Positions 8,389-16,300 of a stretch of 64,000 bases of DNA are shown here, piece after piece. The DNA is from Agromyces flavus (GTDB taxonomy: Bacteria > Actinomycetota > Actinomycetes > Actinomycetales > Microbacteriaceae), in NCBI RefSeq assembly GCF_900104685.1, contig NZ_LT629755.1, forward strand, positions 1,798,001 to 1,862,000, given 5' to 3'. The notes beneath the pieces are model-generated. The model searched no databases. It was not told the DNA's origin and worked only from the letters and a program-made list of their open reading frames with translations. Every line of letters begins with the position of its first letter. The first letter of the stretch is position 1. Both the position numbers and the translations under genes were made by a program.

Positions 8389-9716
8389 CGCTCGACCTCC
8401 GTCACCGAGTCGGCATGGGTTCGCGCAGTCGCGGGCGTGAACTGGATGCGGTCGATGCGCCGGCCGTCCATGCGCTGCACGCGGAAGCGGCCGCCCTCCA
8501 CGTCCATCTCGTCGCCGACGACCGGCATGCGGCCGAGCGCGGCCATCACGTACCCGGCGACGGTCTCGTATGCGCCGTTCTCGGGCACCCGGATGCCGGT
8601 GCGATCGAGCAGCTCGTCGGGTCGGAGGATGCCGGGGAAGCTCACGAACTCCCCGCGGCGGACCACGCCGGCGCGCGTCCGGTCGTGCTCGTCGGACACC
8701 TCGCCGACCAGCTCCTCGACGAGGTCCTCGAGGGTCGCCACACCGGCAGTGCCGCCGTACTCGTCGACCACGACCGCCATCTGGTAGCCGCGGCCGCGGA
8801 GCTCGCCGAGCAGCATGTCGAGCTTCATGGTCTCGGGGACGCGGAGCGCCTCGGTCTGGAGCGCCGAGGCGGGCACGTCGCCGCGCTTCTCGCGCGGCAC
8901 CGCGACCGCCTGCTTGACGTGCACGAGACCCACGACGTCGTCGAGGTCCTCGTCGTAGACGGGAAATCGCGAGAAGCCGGTCTGCCGGGCGAGCTCGAGG
9001 ACGGCCTCGGTCGGCTCGGTCCGCTGCACGGCCGCCACGCGGGGCCGCGGCGTCATGACGTCGGACGCGTCGTGCTCGGAGAAGCGCAGCGTCCGGCCCA
9101 GCAGCGTCGCGGTGTCCTGCTCGAGGAGGCCGGCGCTCGCCGAGCGGCGCACCAGCGACGACAGCTCCTCGGCTGAGCGCGCGCCCGACAGCTCCTCCTT
9201 CGGCTCGATGCCGATGAGCCGGAGCAGCCCGTTGGCGCTGCCGTTCAGCACCGCGACGGCCGGGCGGAACACCCAGGTGAACGCGGACTGGAACGGCATC
9301 ACGATCTTGGCGGTCGCCAGCGGCAGCGCGAGCGCGAAGTTCTTGGGCACGAGCTCGCCGATGATCATCGACAGGAGCGTGGCCACGATCATCGCGGTGG
9401 TCGCGCCGACGGGCCGGATGGCTCCCTCGGGAAGCCCGAGGGCGCGCAGCGGCTCGGCGAGCAGCGACGAGATCGCGGGCTCCATCGTGTAGCCGGTGAG
9501 CAGGGTCGTGAGCGTGATGCCGAGCTGCGCGCTCGACAGGTGCGTCGAGGTGATCTTGAGCGCCTCGATCGTCATGCCGAGCCGGGTCTCGCCCCGCGCG
9601 CGGCGCGCCTCGAGGTCGGACCGGTCGAGGTTCACGAGCGCGAACTCGCTCGCGACGAACAAGCCCGTGCCGATCGTGAGGAGGAGTCCGATGCCGAGGA
9701 GGATCCACTCAGACAT
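8385..9716 (-). CDS. CNNM/CorC (hemolysin C)-family transporter, first of a pair
   Basis: This is a 443-residue paralogue of the next gene. It has the CNNM membrane domain (FVASEFALVNLDRSDLEARR; GELVPKNFALALP), two CBS motifs (including VMTPRPRVAAVQ and YQMAVVVDEYGGTAGVATLEDLVEELVGEV), and a complete C-terminal CorC_HlyC domain (YETVAGYVMAALGRMPVVGD). The family includes Mg2+/Co2+ exporters gated by nucleotide binding at CBS. ATG 9716 is preferred over GTG 9725. The 500-base region upstream contains the covarying tandem repeats, which could control this operon. Confidence 0.9.
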   Translation of the reverse strand: MSEWILLGIGLLLTIGTGLFVASEFALVNLDRSDLEARRARGETRLGMTIEALKITSTHLSSAQLGITLTTLLTGYTMEPAISSLLAEPLRALGLPEGAIRPVGATTAMIVATLLSMIIGELVPKNFALALPLATAKIVMPFQSAFTWVFRPAVAVLNGSANGLLRLIGIEPKEELSGARSAEELSSLVRRSASAGLLEQDTATLLGRTLRFSEHDASDVMTPRPRVAAVQRTEPTEAVLELARQTGFSRFPVYDEDLDDVVGLVHVKQAVAVPREKRGDVPASALQTEALRVPETMKLDMLLGELRGRGYQMAVVVDEYGGTAGVATLEDLVEELVGEVSDEHDRTRAGVVRRGEFVSFPGILRPDELLDRTGIRVPENGAYETVAGYVMAALGRMPVVGDEMDVEGGRFRVQRMDGRRIDRIQFTPATARTHADSVTEVER

Positions 9717-9931
9717 CTGCACCACCCGGTTCGGTCACGGGCGAGGGTCTATGGCCAGGGGAAGTCGCAGAGGGAGGGTCATCCATGGTCGGCCCAGTAT
9801 ATCGACGCATGCTGCGCAGGCGCCGAGCCGTCACACCCCTGTAACGTGGCGCCGGTGCGTTTCGCGCACGGACTCCCTCCTCGCCCTCGGTCCGCCCCTC
9901 GCCTCGCCAGCCGGCGATCGTCTTCGATCGG
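9717..9931. other. Non-coding stretch upstream of the CNNM operon
   Basis: No convincing gene lies here: the open frames on either strand are short, Arg/Ser/Pro-rich and without ribosome-binding sites. The promoter of the CNNM pair should be here or in the adjacent repeat array. I could not identify a confident -10/-35 pair. Confidence 0.5.
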
Positions 9932-10181
9932 CTCATGTCGATGCAGCCTCACATGAGGCCCCACTCACACGGGCGATCCCACTCCTGGGCCCCACGGCGT
10001 CACTCGTGTCAGCGCGCGCTCACACGAGGCACGCCGCACGCGATCGACGACGACGCCACTCACCGCGCCCACTCATGTCAACACGGCCTCACATGAGTCA
10101 CGCCGCCGCCATCCGACCGTGGCGCCACTCACCTCACCCGCTCATGTCACACGGCCTCATGTGAGGCTGCGCTCACACGAG
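9932..10181. repeat. Four tandem 69-71 bp repeats with covarying inverted arms
   Basis: The octamer CTCATGTC or CTCGTGTC recurs at 9932, 10003, 10072 and 10141, a period of 71, 69 and 69 bases. Each copy has a partner 12 bases after its first seven bases: CTCATGT...ACATGAG (copies 1 and 3) and CTCGTGT...ACACGAG (copy 2), so the changed A-T pair is replaced by G-C on both arms. Copy 4 has CTCATGTGAG (10156-10165) followed by CTCACACGAG (10172-10181). A second shared element, CACTCAC, occurs in each of the first three units. Interiors differ between copies. The array lies between arsR and the CNNM operon and has no coding frame of note. Confidence 0.8.
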
Positions 10182-10222
10182 CGAGCCGGAAACCGTCGTC
10201 GACCCGGCGTCGAGCGGACGGG

Positions 10223-10702
10223 TCAGGCGGGTCGGCCAACGGTCCGGTCGCGGTCAGCGGCGAGCGCGGCACCCCGTCCCCACTCCGCGGCTCGCTCCGC
10301 CGCCCGATGCTCCGCCGCGACACCGAACCGATGGAGCCGCGCGCGTCGCGACCGAGGCGGATCGACCAGTGGGGCACGACGTTCGGCGGTTCCGTACCGC
10401 TGGTCCCAGAGGCGGAAGAGGTGTTCGACCTCCTCGTCGAGACGGGCGAGGAAGTCGGCGCTCAGCCGATACGCCCTCGATCGCGGCTCGACGGGATCAA
10501 CAGCGGACGAGACCGCACCATGTCGACGCAGGGTTCGGAGATGGTGACTCACCGCGGTACGGGAGACCCCGTGCTCCGATGAGATCACGTCGCACAACGT
10601 TCCGGCCGAATGCTCGCCGACGGCGAGAATTTCGACGACGCGCCGGCGCACCGGGTCGGCGAGGATCGCGAACGGATGGGCGGGATGCGGCGCCTTCGTC
10701 AT
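10223..10702 (-). CDS. ArsR-family winged-helix transcriptional regulator
   Basis: This 159-residue DNA-binding protein has an ArsR/SmtB-type winged helix in residues 8-80. It opens HPFAILADPVRRRVVEIL, continues with SAGTLCDVIS, and has the recognition helix SRTAVSHHLRTLRRHGAV. No metal-binding Cys pair (CVC) is seen in the recognition helix, so it may sense a non-metal signal or use a distal site. The C-terminal 60 residues are Arg/Ala-rich and not recognised. A TACGCT hexamer six bases before ATG 10702 suggests a leaderless mRNA. It could regulate the MFS or CNNM genes, but nothing ties it to the repeat array. Confidence 0.82.
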   Translation of the reverse strand: MTKAPHPAHPFAILADPVRRRVVEILAVGEHSAGTLCDVISSEHGVSRTAVSHHLRTLRRHGAVSSAVDPVEPRSRAYRLSADFLARLDEEVEHLFRLWDQRYGTAERRAPLVDPPRSRRARLHRFGVAAEHRAAERAAEWGRGAALAADRDRTVGRPA

Positions 10703-10708
10703 GCCCGG

Positions 10709-10714
10709 AGCGTA
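10709..10714 (-). promoter_or_regulatory. -10 hexamer TACGCT of arsR-family gene (leaderless)
   Basis: TACGCT on the minus strand ends six bases before ATG 10702, placing the expected transcript start at the start codon. Confidence 0.45.
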
Positions 10715-10759
10715 GCCAGTCCCGTCAGCGGCGAGACCGCTTCATCCACAGGCGACGTG

Positions 10760-12199
10760 CTACCAGCTGACGGGGAGCGCCTTGCCCTCCTCGTAGCCCG
10801 CGGCGGACTGGATGCCGACGAGGGCGCGCTCGCGGAACTCGGGCAAGGTGCGCGCACCGGCGTAGGTGAACGAGCTCCGCACGCCCGAGGTGATCATGTC
10901 GAGCAGGTCCTCGAGCGACGGGCGCAGCGGGTCGAGGTAGATGGCCGACGACGAGATGCCCTCGGCGAACAGCTCCTTGCGCGCCAGCTCGTACGCCGAG
11001 AGGCGTCCGAAGCGCTCCTTGACGGCCTTGGTCGAGGCCATGCCCCAGCTCTCCTTGTACACGCGCCCGTCGAGGTCGCGTCGCAGCGTTCCGGGCGCCT
11101 CGATCGTGCCGGCGAACCAAGAGCCGATCATGACGGATGCCGCGCCCGCCGCCAGCGCGAGGGCGACATCCCTCGGATAGCGCACTCCCCCGTCGGCCCA
11201 GACCGCCGCGCCGGCCTCGCGCGCCGCCTCGGACGTCTCGAGCACCGCCGAGAACTGCGGACGGCCGACCGCCGTCATCATGCGCGTGGTGCACATCGCG
11301 CCCGGTCCGACGCCCACCTTGAGCACGTCGGCGCCCGCGTCGACGAGATCGGCGACCGCGTCGGCGGTCACGATGTTGCCGGCGACGATCGGGATGCCGA
11401 GCCCCGCCGCCTTCACCGCGCGCACCGCGGCGATCATGCCCTCCTGGTGGCCGTGGGCCGTGTCGACCACGAGCATGTCGACACCCGCCGCGGCCAGCGC
11501 TCGCGCCTTCGCCGCCACGTCGCCGTTGATGCCGACGGCGGCCGCGACCCGCAGCCGCCCCGAGGCATCCGTGTTGGGCTCGGAGACGGTGCCGCGCAGG
11601 GCACTGCGCCGGCTCAGCGTGCCGACGACACGGCCGTGCTCGAGCACCGGCGCGAAGTCGATGCCGGCGTCGACCATGAGGTCGAACGCGCGGCGGGGCG
11701 TGTCGACGTCGTCGGCGTCGAGCGACGGGATGGCGCCGTGCACGAGGTCGCCGAGCCGGGCGTCGGGTAGCGCGGTCGCGAGTCGCGCGGCGGGGATGGT
11801 GCCCGCGTACGCGCCGTCGCCGTCGTGCAGCACGATGCCGTGCCCCTCGACGGGCGGCAGGACCTCGAGCGCGTCGGCGGCCGTCTGGTCGGCCGAGAAC
11901 GCGTGCGGCACGTCGTAGGCCGACGGCCGCGACTTCACCCAGCGGATCGCCTCGTCGAGGTCCTGCAGCGGGAGGTCCTGCGGAAGCACGCCGATGCCAC
12001 CCCGGCGCGCGAGCGTGGCCGCGAGGCGCGGGCCAGTGACGGAGTTCATGTTCGCCGAGACGATCGGGATGCTCGCTCCGGACCCGTCGTCGGGCGCCAG
12101 CGACACGTCCAGGCGGCTCGTGACCCCGGACCGGCTGGGCACCAGGAAGACGTCGGAGTAGGTGAGGTCGTGCCGCGGCGTCGTGCGGTAGAACTGCAT
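10760..12199 (-). CDS. guaB1: GuaB1-family IMP dehydrogenase-related protein (probable GMP reductase)
   Basis: This 479-residue TIM-barrel protein of the IMPDH/GMPR family has inserted CBS domains (about residues 95-210). The catalytic loop [14 protein letters not shown] with its Cys lies near residue 300, preceded by the NAD-site [11 protein letters not shown]. Mycobacterial GuaB1 has been reported to be a CBS-containing GMP reductase rather than a dehydrogenase, so a role in guanine-to-IMP salvage is likely. The N-terminus reads [23 protein letters not shown], typical for the family. ATG 12199 is favoured over GTG 12208 because TAGCGT lies seven bases ahead of it. It is divergent from kgd. 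Confidence 0.88.
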   Translation of the reverse strand: MQFYRTTPRHDLTYSDVFLVPSRSGVTSRLDVSLAPDDGSGASIPIVSANMNSVTGPRLAATLARRGGIGVLPQDLPLQDLDEAIRWVKSRPSAYDVPHAFSADQTAADALEVLPPVEGHGIVLHDGDGAYAGTIPAARLATALPDARLGDLVHGAIPSLDADDVDTPRRAFDLMVDAGIDFAPVLEHGRVVGTLSRRSALRGTVSEPNTDASGRLRVAAAVGINGDVAAKARALAAAGVDMLVVDTAHGHQEGMIAAVRAVKAAGLGIPIVAGNIVTADAVADLVDAGADVLKVGVGPGAMCTTRMMTAVGRPQFSAVLETSEAAREAGAAVWADGGVRYPRDVALALAAGAASVMIGSWFAGTIEAPGTLRRDLDGRVYKESWGMASTKAVKERFGRLSAYELARKELFAEGISSSAIYLDPLRPSLEDLLDMITSGVRSSFTYAGARTLPEFRERALVGIQSAAGYEEGKALPVSW

Positions 12200-12206
12200 G
12201 TCGTTC

Positions 12207-12212
12207 ACGCTA
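12207..12212 (-). promoter_or_regulatory. -10 hexamer TAGCGT of guaB1 (leaderless)
   Basis: TAGCGT on the minus strand ends seven bases before ATG 12199. If it is used, the alternative GTG at 12208 would lie upstream of the transcript. Confidence 0.45.
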
Positions 12213-12246
12213 CCCTGCGCGGTGCCGGGCCCCGCCGGAAGGGGTT

Positions 12247-12252
12247 TAGGCT
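12247..12252 (+). promoter_or_regulatory. Candidate -10 TAGGCT of kgd
   Basis: TAGGCT, preceded by GTT, is the best -10-like hexamer in the 131-base guaB1-kgd divergent gap. It implies a leader of about 70 bases carrying GAGAGG before the GTG start. No good -35 is visible. Confidence 0.35.
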
Positions 12253-12330
12253 TGTGTGGGCGCCGCGCGACCAGCTGCGCGCCGCGCTGCCACGTGAGCG
12301 AACATCAACGGAGAGAGTGGGCGAGAGGCT

Positions 12331-15300
12331 GTGTCGAGCCAATTGACCGGGTCGGGATCCGACGAGACGACGTCGGCGGAGTTCGGAGCCAACGAGTGGC
12401 TCGTGGACGAGATGTACGAGCGGTTCCTCGCCGACCCGCAATCCGTCGACGAGACCTGGCGCCCGGTGCTCGAGCACTACCGCCGGGTCCGCACGGGTGA
12501 GGCCGCCCCGGCTCCGCAGGCACCGGCGTCGATGCCCGACGAGGCCGAGGTGCTGCGTGCCGCGAGCGAGGGCACGGATGGCGCGGCCCCCGCCCCGACG
12601 CAGGCCCCGGCGCAGGCGCAGCCCGCTCCGGCACAGGCGCAGGCCGCTCCGGCCCCGACGCAGGCGCCGGCCCCTGCGCAGCCCGCGGCCCAGCCCACCC
12701 AGCCGCCCGCGACCTCCCCCTCGACCGCGCCGAGCGCCGTGATCGGCCAGGCGCCCGCGGCGCGCACGACGTCGGTCGCCCCGCGCACCGCGCCCGTGCC
12801 GGCCGACGTGCCCGTCACGAGCCCGCAGCCCAAACCCGACGCCGGCGAGCGCGAGGACGAGGTCGTCCCGCTCAAGGGCCTGCCGAAGACCCTCGCGGCC
12901 AACATGGACGCATCGCTCACCGTCCCCACCGCGACGAGCGTGCGGACCGTGCCGGCGAAGCTCATGATCGACAACCGGATCGTGATCAACAACCACCTGC
13001 GTCGCTCGCGCGGCGGCAAGGTGTCGTTCACGCACCTGATCGGCTGGGCGCTCATCCAGGCGCTCAAGGAGTTCCCGAGCCAGAACGTCTACTACTCCGA
13101 GGTCGACGGCAAGCCGAGCCTCGTCAAGCCCGCCCACATCGGTCTGGGCATCGCGATCGACCTGCCCAAGCCCGACGGCAGCCGCGCGCTCCTCGTGCCC
13201 GCGATCAAGCGCGCCGAGACCATGACGTTCAACGAGTACCTCACGGCCTACGAAGACCTGGTGTCGCGCGCCCGGGGCAACAAGCTCACGGCCGACGACT
13301 TCAAGGGCGCCACGATCTCGCTCACCAACCCGGGCGGCATCGGAACGGTGCACTCCGTGCCGCGACTCATGAAGGGCCAGGGCTGCATCATCGGCGCGGG
13401 CGCCCTCGAGTACCCGGCCGAGTTCCAGGGCTCGAGCGAGAAGACCCTCGCGAACCTCGCGATCGGCAAGACGATCACGCTCACCTCGACCTACGACCAC
13501 CGCGTCATCCAGGGCGCGGGCTCGGGCGAGTTCCTCAAGAAGGTGCACGAGCTGCTCATCGGCGATCGCAACTTCTACCAGGACATCTTCGCGGCGCTGC
13601 GACTGCCGTACGAGCCGATCAAGTGGAACGAGGACATCTCCGTCGACATCGCCAGCGCGATCGACAAGACCGCGCGCGTGCAGGAGCTCATCAACTCCTT
13701 CCGCGTCCGCGGCCACATGATGGCCGACATCGACCCGCTCGAGTACGTCCAGCGTTCGCACCCCGACCTCGACATCGAGAGCCACGGCCTGACCTTCTGG
13801 GACCTCGACCGCGAGTTCGTCACGGGCGGCTTCGGCGACAAGCGCACCGCGCTGCTGCGCGACATCCTCGGCGTGCTGCGCGACTCGTACTGCCGCACCA
13901 TCGGCATCGAGTACATGCACATCCAGGACCCCGTGCAGCGCCGTTGGATCCAGCACCAGGTCGAGCGCAAGTACGAGAAGCCCACGCACGACGAGCAGAT
14001 GCGCATCCTCGGCAAGCTCAACGAGGCCGAGGCGTTCGAGACCTTCCTGCAGACCAAGTACGTCGGCCAGAAGCGATTCAGCCTCGAGGGCAGCGAGTCG
14101 ATGATCCCGCTGCTCGACGAGGTGCTGCAGGGTGCGGCGAAGGAGGGCCTCGACGAGGTCGCCATCGGCATGGCGCACCGCGGGCGGCTCAATGTGCTCA
14201 CCAACATCGCCGGCAAGACGTACGGCCAGGTGTTCCGCGAGTTCGAGGGAACCCAGGACACCAAGGGCTTCTCGGGCTCGGGCGACGTCAAGTACCACCT
14301 CGGCACCGAGGGCACGTTCACCGCCGACGACGGCCAGCAGGTCCCGGTCTCGCTCGCTGCGAACCCCTCGCACCTCGAGGCGGTCGACGGCGTGCTCGAG
14401 GGCATCGTCCGCGCCAAGCAGGACCGCAAGCCCATCGGCACGTTCTCGGTGCTGCCGATCCTCATCCACGGCGACGCCGCGATGGCCGCCCAGGGCGTGG
14501 TGTTCGAGACGATGCAGATGTCGCAGCTGCGTGCCTACCGCACGGGAGGCACCATCCACCTCGTCGTCAACAACCAGGTCGGCTTCACGACCGTCCCCGG
14601 CGACGCCCGTTCGTCGATCTACTCGACGGATGTCGCGAAGGCCATCCAGGCGCCGATCTTCCACGTGAACGGCGACGACCCCGAGGCGGTCGTGCGCGTC
14701 GCGGAACTCGCGTTCCGCTACCGCCAGGAGTTCAAGCGCGACGTGGTCGTCGACCTCGTCTGCTACCGGCGCCGCGGTCACAACGAGGGCGACGACCCGT
14801 CGATGACGCAGCCGCTCATGTACAACCTCATCGAGGCCAAGCGCTCCGTCCGCAAGCTGTACACCGAGGCCCTCGTCGGTCGCGGTGACATCACCGAGGA
14901 GGAGTACGAGAACGCGCACCGCGACTTCCAGGACCGCCTGGAACGCGCGTTCGCCGAGACGCACGCGGTGCAGACCGGCGCGATCCCCGTGGTCGGTGCG
15001 ACCGAGTCGGTGCGCGAGCCCGAGGTCGTCTCCGGCGAGCTCGAGACGACCGGTGTCTCGACCGAGGTCGTGCACGCGATCGGCGACGCCTTCAACAACA
15101 AGCCCGCGGGCTTCACGGTGCACCCGAAGATCCAGCAGCTGCTCGCCAAGCGCGTCGACATGAGCCGCAACGGCAACGTCGACTGGGGGTTCGGCGAGCT
15201 GCTCGCGCTCGGCTCGCTCCTGCTCGAGGGCACCCCGGTGCGACTCGTCGGCCAGGACGCCCGACGCGGCACGTTCGTGCAGCGTCACGCGGTGCTCCAC

Positions 15301-16197
15301 GATCGCGTGAACGGCCAGGAGTGGCTGCCGCTGCAGAACCTCTCCGACCAGCAGGCGCGGTTCTGGATCTACGACTCGCTGCTCAGCGAGTACGCCGCGA
15401 TGGGCTTCGAGTACGGCTACTCCGTCGAACGGGCCGACGCGCTCGTGATGTGGGAGGCGCAGTTCGGCGACTTCGCCAACGGCGCGCAGACGATCATCGA
15501 CGAGTTCATCTCGTCGGCCGAGCAGAAGTGGGGCCAGCGCTCGAGCGTGGTGCTGCTGCTCCCCCACGGCTACGAGGGTCAGGGCCCCGATCACTCGAGC
15601 GCCCGCATCGAGCGGTACCTCCAGCTCGCGGCAGAGCAGAACATCACCGTCGCGCGCCCGTCGACCCCGGCGTCGTACTTCCACCTGCTGCGCCGCCAGG
15701 CCTACGCCCGGCCGCGACGTCCGCTCGTGGTGTTCACGCCGAAGGCGATGCTGCGCCTGCGCGGCGCGACCAGCGAGGTCCCCGACTTCACGAGCGGCCG
15801 CTTCGAGCCCGTCATCGACGACGCCCGCATCACCGACAAGCAGGCCGTCAAGCGCGTCGTCTTCCTCTCGGGCAAGTTCTACTACGACCTCATCGCCGAG
15901 CTCGAGAAGAACCCCAACCCCGAGGTGGCCGTGGTGCGCCTCGAGCAGTTCTACCCGCTGCCGGGCGCCCAGCTGAAGGCCGTGGCCGACGACTACCCGA
16001 ACGCCGAGTTGATCTGGGCGCAGGAGGAACCCGAGAACCAGGGCGCGTGGCCGTTCTTCATCATCGAGACGAACAAGCTCGGCCCGCGAGAGGTCCGCGT
16101 CGTCGCCCGCCCTGCGGCTGCCTCGCCCGCCACGGGCTCGGCGAAGCGCCACGCGGTCGAGCAGGCCGACCTGGTGCGCCGCGCCCTCACGCTCTAG
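12331..16197 (+). CDS. kgd: Multifunctional 2-oxoglutarate decarboxylase/dehydrogenase E1-E2 fusion
   Basis: This 1288-residue protein is the actinobacterial Kgd/OdhA type, fusing a succinyltransferase E2 catalytic domain to a ThDP-dependent E1. Residues 20-50 form the conserved E1 N-terminal helix (NEWLVDEMYERFLADP). Residues about 55-150 are an Ala/Pro/Gln low-complexity linker. The E2 domain follows, with DHRVIQGAGSGEF near 390, and then E1 with GMAHRGRLNVLTNIAGK, the ThDP segment around GDAAMAAQGVVFETMQ (about 714) and YRRRGHNEGDDPSMTQP. It works in the TCA cycle at 2-oxoglutarate with a separate E3. No lipoyl domain is present, as usual for this class. GTG 12331 follows GAGAGG at 12323-12328. 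Confidence 0.96.
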   Translation: MSSQLTGSGSDETTSAEFGANEWLVDEMYERFLADPQSVDETWRPVLEHYRRVRTGEAAPAPQAPASMPDEAEVLRAASEGTDGAAPAPTQAPAQAQPAPAQAQAAPAPTQAPAPAQPAAQPTQPPATSPSTAPSAVIGQAPAARTTSVAPRTAPVPADVPVTSPQPKPDAGEREDEVVPLKGLPKTLAANMDASLTVPTATSVRTVPAKLMIDNRIVINNHLRRSRGGKVSFTHLIGWALIQALKEFPSQNVYYSEVDGKPSLVKPAHIGLGIAIDLPKPDGSRALLVPAIKRAETMTFNEYLTAYEDLVSRARGNKLTADDFKGATISLTNPGGIGTVHSVPRLMKGQGCIIGAGALEYPAEFQGSSEKTLANLAIGKTITLTSTYDHRVIQGAGSGEFLKKVHELLIGDRNFYQDIFAALRLPYEPIKWNEDISVDIASAIDKTARVQELINSFRVRGHMMADIDPLEYVQRSHPDLDIESHGLTFWDLDREFVTGGFGDKRTALLRDILGVLRDSYCRTIGIEYMHIQDPVQRRWIQHQVERKYEKPTHDEQMRILGKLNEAEAFETFLQTKYVGQKRFSLEGSESMIPLLDEVLQGAAKEGLDEVAIGMAHRGRLNVLTNIAGKTYGQVFREFEGTQDTKGFSGSGDVKYHLGTEGTFTADDGQQVPVSLAANPSHLEAVDGVLEGIVRAKQDRKPIGTFSVLPILIHGDAAMAAQGVVFETMQMSQLRAYRTGGTIHLVVNNQVGFTTVPGDARSSIYSTDVAKAIQAPIFHVNGDDPEAVVRVAELAFRYRQEFKRDVVVDLVCYRRRGHNEGDDPSMTQPLMYNLIEAKRSVRKLYTEALVGRGDITEEEYENAHRDFQDRLERAFAETHAVQTGAIPVVGATESVREPEVVSGELETTGVSTEVVHAIGDAFNNKPAGFTVHPKIQQLLAKRVDMSRNGNVDWGFGELLALGSLLLEGTPVRLVGQDARRGTFVQRHAVLHDRVNGQEWLPLQNLSDQQARFWIYDSLLSEYAAMGFEYGYSVERADALVMWEAQFGDFANGAQTIIDEFISSAEQKWGQRSSVVLLLPHGYEGQGPDHSSARIERYLQLAAEQNITVARPSTPASYFHLLRRQAYARPRRPLVVFTPKAMLRLRGATSEVPDFTSGRFEPVIDDARITDKQAVKRVVFLSGKFYYDLIAELEKNPNPEVAVVRLEQFYPLPGAQLKAVADDYPNAELIWAQEEPENQGAWPFFIIETNKLGPREVRVVARPAAASPATGSAKRHAVEQADLVRRALTL

Positions 16198-16215
16198 CGC
16201 AGAGTCGGCACGACG

Positions 16216-16245
16216 ACGAGCGGATGCCCTCGGGCATCCGCTCGT
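16216..16245. terminator. Bidirectional hairpin between kgd and the MMPL gene
   Basis: ACGAGCGGATGCCC (16216-16229) is exactly complementary to GGGCATCCGCTCGT (16232-16245), a 14-bp stem around a 2-base turn. It lies just after the kgd stop and before the convergent MMPL stop. There is no T-run, as is common in actinobacteria. Confidence 0.75.
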
Positions 16246-16300
16246 TCGTCGTTCCGGACCGGGCGCGGCGCGGGGGGACGATGCACCGCGCCCGGGGGCC

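Noticed and set aside
9932..10181. Reading the tandem repeats as a CRISPR array
   Set aside because: Only seven to ten bases per arm are conserved, the period is about 70 bases, and there is no constant 25-37 base direct repeat and no cas gene.
9717..10222. M-box magnesium riboswitch upstream of the CNNM genes
   Set aside because: I could not find the conserved M-box core; the repeat structure does not resemble it.
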